From Lachnospiraceae bacterium (lineage in GTDB: Bacteria; Bacillota; Clostridia; Lachnospirales; Lachnospiraceae): a DNA stretch of 64,000 bases. Below the pieces are notes generated by a model that was given only the letters and a program-made list of their open reading frames with translations, searched no databases and had not been told where the DNA came from. The stretch spans positions 1 to 64,000 of the forward strand of contig JAJPXQ010000097.1 of NCBI GenBank assembly GCA_021205385.1, in the 5' to 3' direction. Numbering within the stretch: position 1 is the first letter of the stretch; every line of letters starts with the position of its first letter. This document shows positions 62,234-64,000 of the stretch, one piece after another. Position numbers and translations under genes: made by a program.

Positions 62234-63772
62234 ATGGCCACCATACATACAAAACTGCTTGCAAAACTGAAGGAAGCCCTGAGCGCGGTTCTCCCCATCA
62301 TGGGAATCGTTCTGATCTTATGCTTCACGATCGCTCCGCTTCCCTCCGGAGTACTGCTGCTCTTCCTCTTTGGCGGCCTGCTCCTCATCATCGGCATGAT
62401 GTTCTTCAACCTTGGCGCGGAGATGGCAATGACGCCGATGGGCGAAAGGATCGGCTCCCATATGGCCCGAAGCGGACGACTGGGCATCGTCCTTCTGCTC
62501 TCCTTTCTTCTGGGCTTTATCATCACGATGTCGGAGCCGGATCTGCAGGTGCTGGCCGGACAGGTTCCCTCGATTCCGAATCAGGTTCTGATCCTGTCGG
62601 TCGCGGGCGGCGTGGGTCTCTTTCTGGCTGTCGCTGTGCTGCGCATGCTTTGCTCCAAAGCACTGACTCCCTTTCTGTTCGTCTTCTATCTTATCGTGTT
62701 TGTGCTCGCCTTTCTCGTGTCGGACGACTTTCTCGCGATCGCCTTCGACTCCGGCGGCGTGACCACCGGCCCGATGACCGTTCCCTTCATCATGGCACTC
62801 GGTGTCGGCTTCGCCTCTGTCCGCAGCGATCGAAATGCACAGGACGACAGCTTCGGACTCATCTCCCTTTGTTCGATCGGTCCAGTCATCGCCGTATTGA
62901 TCCTGGGACTGCTCTACGATACCTCCGATAGCAGCTACAGCCCGACACTCATTCCGGATATTTCAGACTCCGTAGAGCTCTGGCAGGCTTTTGCCGGGAG
63001 CTTTCCGGAATACATCCGCGAAATCGCGGTCTCGCTGCTGCCGATTGTCCTCTTCTTCGGGATCTTCCAGCTCGCGGCGCTGAAACTGGGGCGACGCACG
63101 ATCGGAAAAATTGTGATCGGTCTTCTCTACACCTACATCGGCCTCACGCTTTTCATGACCGGAGTCAACATCGGCTTTATGCCCGCAGGAAACTATCTCG
63201 GTCAGATCATAGCCGGTCTTCCGTACCGTTGGATCCTGATTCCGATCGGCATGCTGATCGGCTATTTCATCGTGAAGGCCGAGCCCGCCGTCTATGTCCT
63301 CATGGATCAGGTCGAAGACATCACCTCCGGTGCGATCTCCGGACACGCGATGGGTATGGCGCTTTCGCTCGGCGTGGCGGCCTCGGTCGGCATCGCGATG
63401 TTCCGGGTGCTGACCGGCGTATCGATCCTGTATTTCCTGCTGCCGGGCTACGCGCTCGCCCTCGCGCTGTCGTTCTTCGTCCCAAAGCTCTTCACCGCGA
63501 TTGCCTTTGACTCCGGCGGCGTCGCATCCGGGCCGATGACCGCGACCTTCCTTCTGTCCTTCGCGATGGGAGCCTGTGAGACGCTTGGTGGCAATATCGT
63601 GCAGGACGCCTTCGGCATCGTCGCGATGGTCGCCATGACGCCTCTGATCGCGATCCAGCTCATGGGGCTCGTCTATCAGCTCAGGTCTGCACGCACGGGA
63701 AAAAGCGAGGCTGTTGTCACACCAGCATTATTACTGGAAAACCTGCCCGATGACGAGATCATCGAGCTTTGA
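62234..63772 (+). CDS. DUF1538 membrane protein
   Basis: 512-residue integral membrane protein with an internal duplication. The repeated loop is AFDSGGVTTGPMTVPF in the first half and AFDSGGVASGPMTATF in the second. About twelve hydrophobic segments. DUF1538 proteins are suspected transporters linked with PII-like regulators. GGGAAGGA precedes the start. A PII-like gene follows after 21 bp, so the two form an operon. Confidence 0.85.
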   Translation: MATIHTKLLAKLKEALSAVLPIMGIVLILCFTIAPLPSGVLLLFLFGGLLLIIGMMFFNLGAEMAMTPMGERIGSHMARSGRLGIVLLLSFLLGFIITMSEPDLQVLAGQVPSIPNQVLILSVAGGVGLFLAVAVLRMLCSKALTPFLFVFYLIVFVLAFLVSDDFLAIAFDSGGVTTGPMTVPFIMALGVGFASVRSDRNAQDDSFGLISLCSIGPVIAVLILGLLYDTSDSSYSPTLIPDISDSVELWQAFAGSFPEYIREIAVSLLPIVLFFGIFQLAALKLGRRTIGKIVIGLLYTYIGLTLFMTGVNIGFMPAGNYLGQIIAGLPYRWILIPIGMLIGYFIVKAEPAVYVLMDQVEDITSGAISGHAMGMALSLGVAASVGIAMFRVLTGVSILYFLLPGYALALALSFFVPKLFTAIAFDSGGVASGPMTATFLLSFAMGACETLGGNIVQDAFGIVAMVAMTPLIAIQLMGLVYQLRSARTGKSEAVVTPALLLENLPDDEIIEL

Positions 63773-63793
63773 TTGACAAAAAAGGAGACGTAT

Positions 63794-64000
63794 ATGAACG
63801 AAATTTACCTGATGGGTATGATTGCCGACCGCGACATACAAAGGAAGCTGTCCTCCTTTTTCAAGAAGCTTAACATCCATGTCGTCTACCTTACGATGGC
63901 CTCCGGTACGGCAAGCAGTGCTACGCTCGACTATTTCGGGCTGGAGGCGACGGAAAAACTCGTCTGCTTTTCTGTGCTGACAATGGAAAACTGGAAGTTG
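63794..64000 (+). CDS. PII-like regulator (partial, cut by window end)
   Basis: The first 69 residues of a protein with a nitrogen-regulatory PII-like fold. AAGGAG precedes the ATG, which starts 21 bp after the DUF1538 stop. The reading continues past the window. Probable regulator of the DUF1538 transporter; the ligand is unknown. Confidence 0.7.
   Translation, partial: MNEIYLMGMIADRDIQRKLSSFFKKLNIHVVYLTMASGTASSATLDYFGLEATEKLVCFSVLTMENWKL

Overview
The window looks like a chromosome segment of a spore-forming, fairly GC-rich Clostridia member, most likely Lachnospiraceae (inference). The evidence is a GerA-type germination protein, SepF with YggS, a radC-mreBCD-pbp2-minCDE-rodA cluster, a Trp T-box in front of a trpXYZ-type transporter, anaerobic NrdG, Pta-AckA, and strong sigma-A promoters. 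No tRNA, rRNA, CRISPR array or insertion sequence was seen. Almost all long genes lie on the minus strand.

Layout. 1-3.6 kb: lipid and acetate metabolism (rpmF-plsX, pta-ackA). 3.7-7.6 kb: a beta-propeller lactonase and a tetrapyrrole block (precorrin-2 dehydrogenase-like protein, hemB, hemL). 7.7-9.1 kb: a single GerA-family gene on the plus strand. 9-17.2 kb: a long minus-strand run (rimO, pgsA, a short cinA, nrdG, dut, ppx, ppk1, a HAD phosphatase). 17.3-20.5 kb: a tryptophan-type ABC transporter behind a T-box whose specifier reads TGG, divergent from asnA, a Gre factor and an HD protein. 22.7-26.6 kb: rluD-like, lspA, aroB, sepF, yggS. 26.6-39.2 kb: envelope and division genes. 39.2-45.7 kb: flavoproteins, a PLP lyase and small accessory enzymes.

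45.7-58.1 kb is a defence-like block. It holds recQ, an AT-rich two-gene unit (SatD-family protein plus DUF3307 membrane protein), an hsdS remnant, a DUF234 AAA ATPase behind a 35-bp palindrome, and a Wadjet jetABCD operon whose jetC is split by a 1-nt frameshift at a T5 run. 58.1-64 kb: an S8 protease, a split chromate transporter with a divergent LysR regulator, and a DUF1538 membrane protein followed by a PII-like gene cut off by the window end.

The best candidate for an undescribed system is the SatD-DUF3307 unit. SatD carries motifs laid out like a GGDEF/nucleotidyl-cyclase palm domain and a C-terminal helix-turn-helix. DUF3307 is a membrane protein with conserved-looking His/Asp residues. 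Two pairs of an 18-bp palindrome (GCAAYC-N6-GRTTGC, 29-bp period) lie upstream of satD, over its predicted -35 box, and upstream of recQ. This suggests a self-regulated nucleotide-signalling or stress unit linked to recQ. The functional part is hypothesis; the motifs, repeats and gene order are read directly from the sequence.
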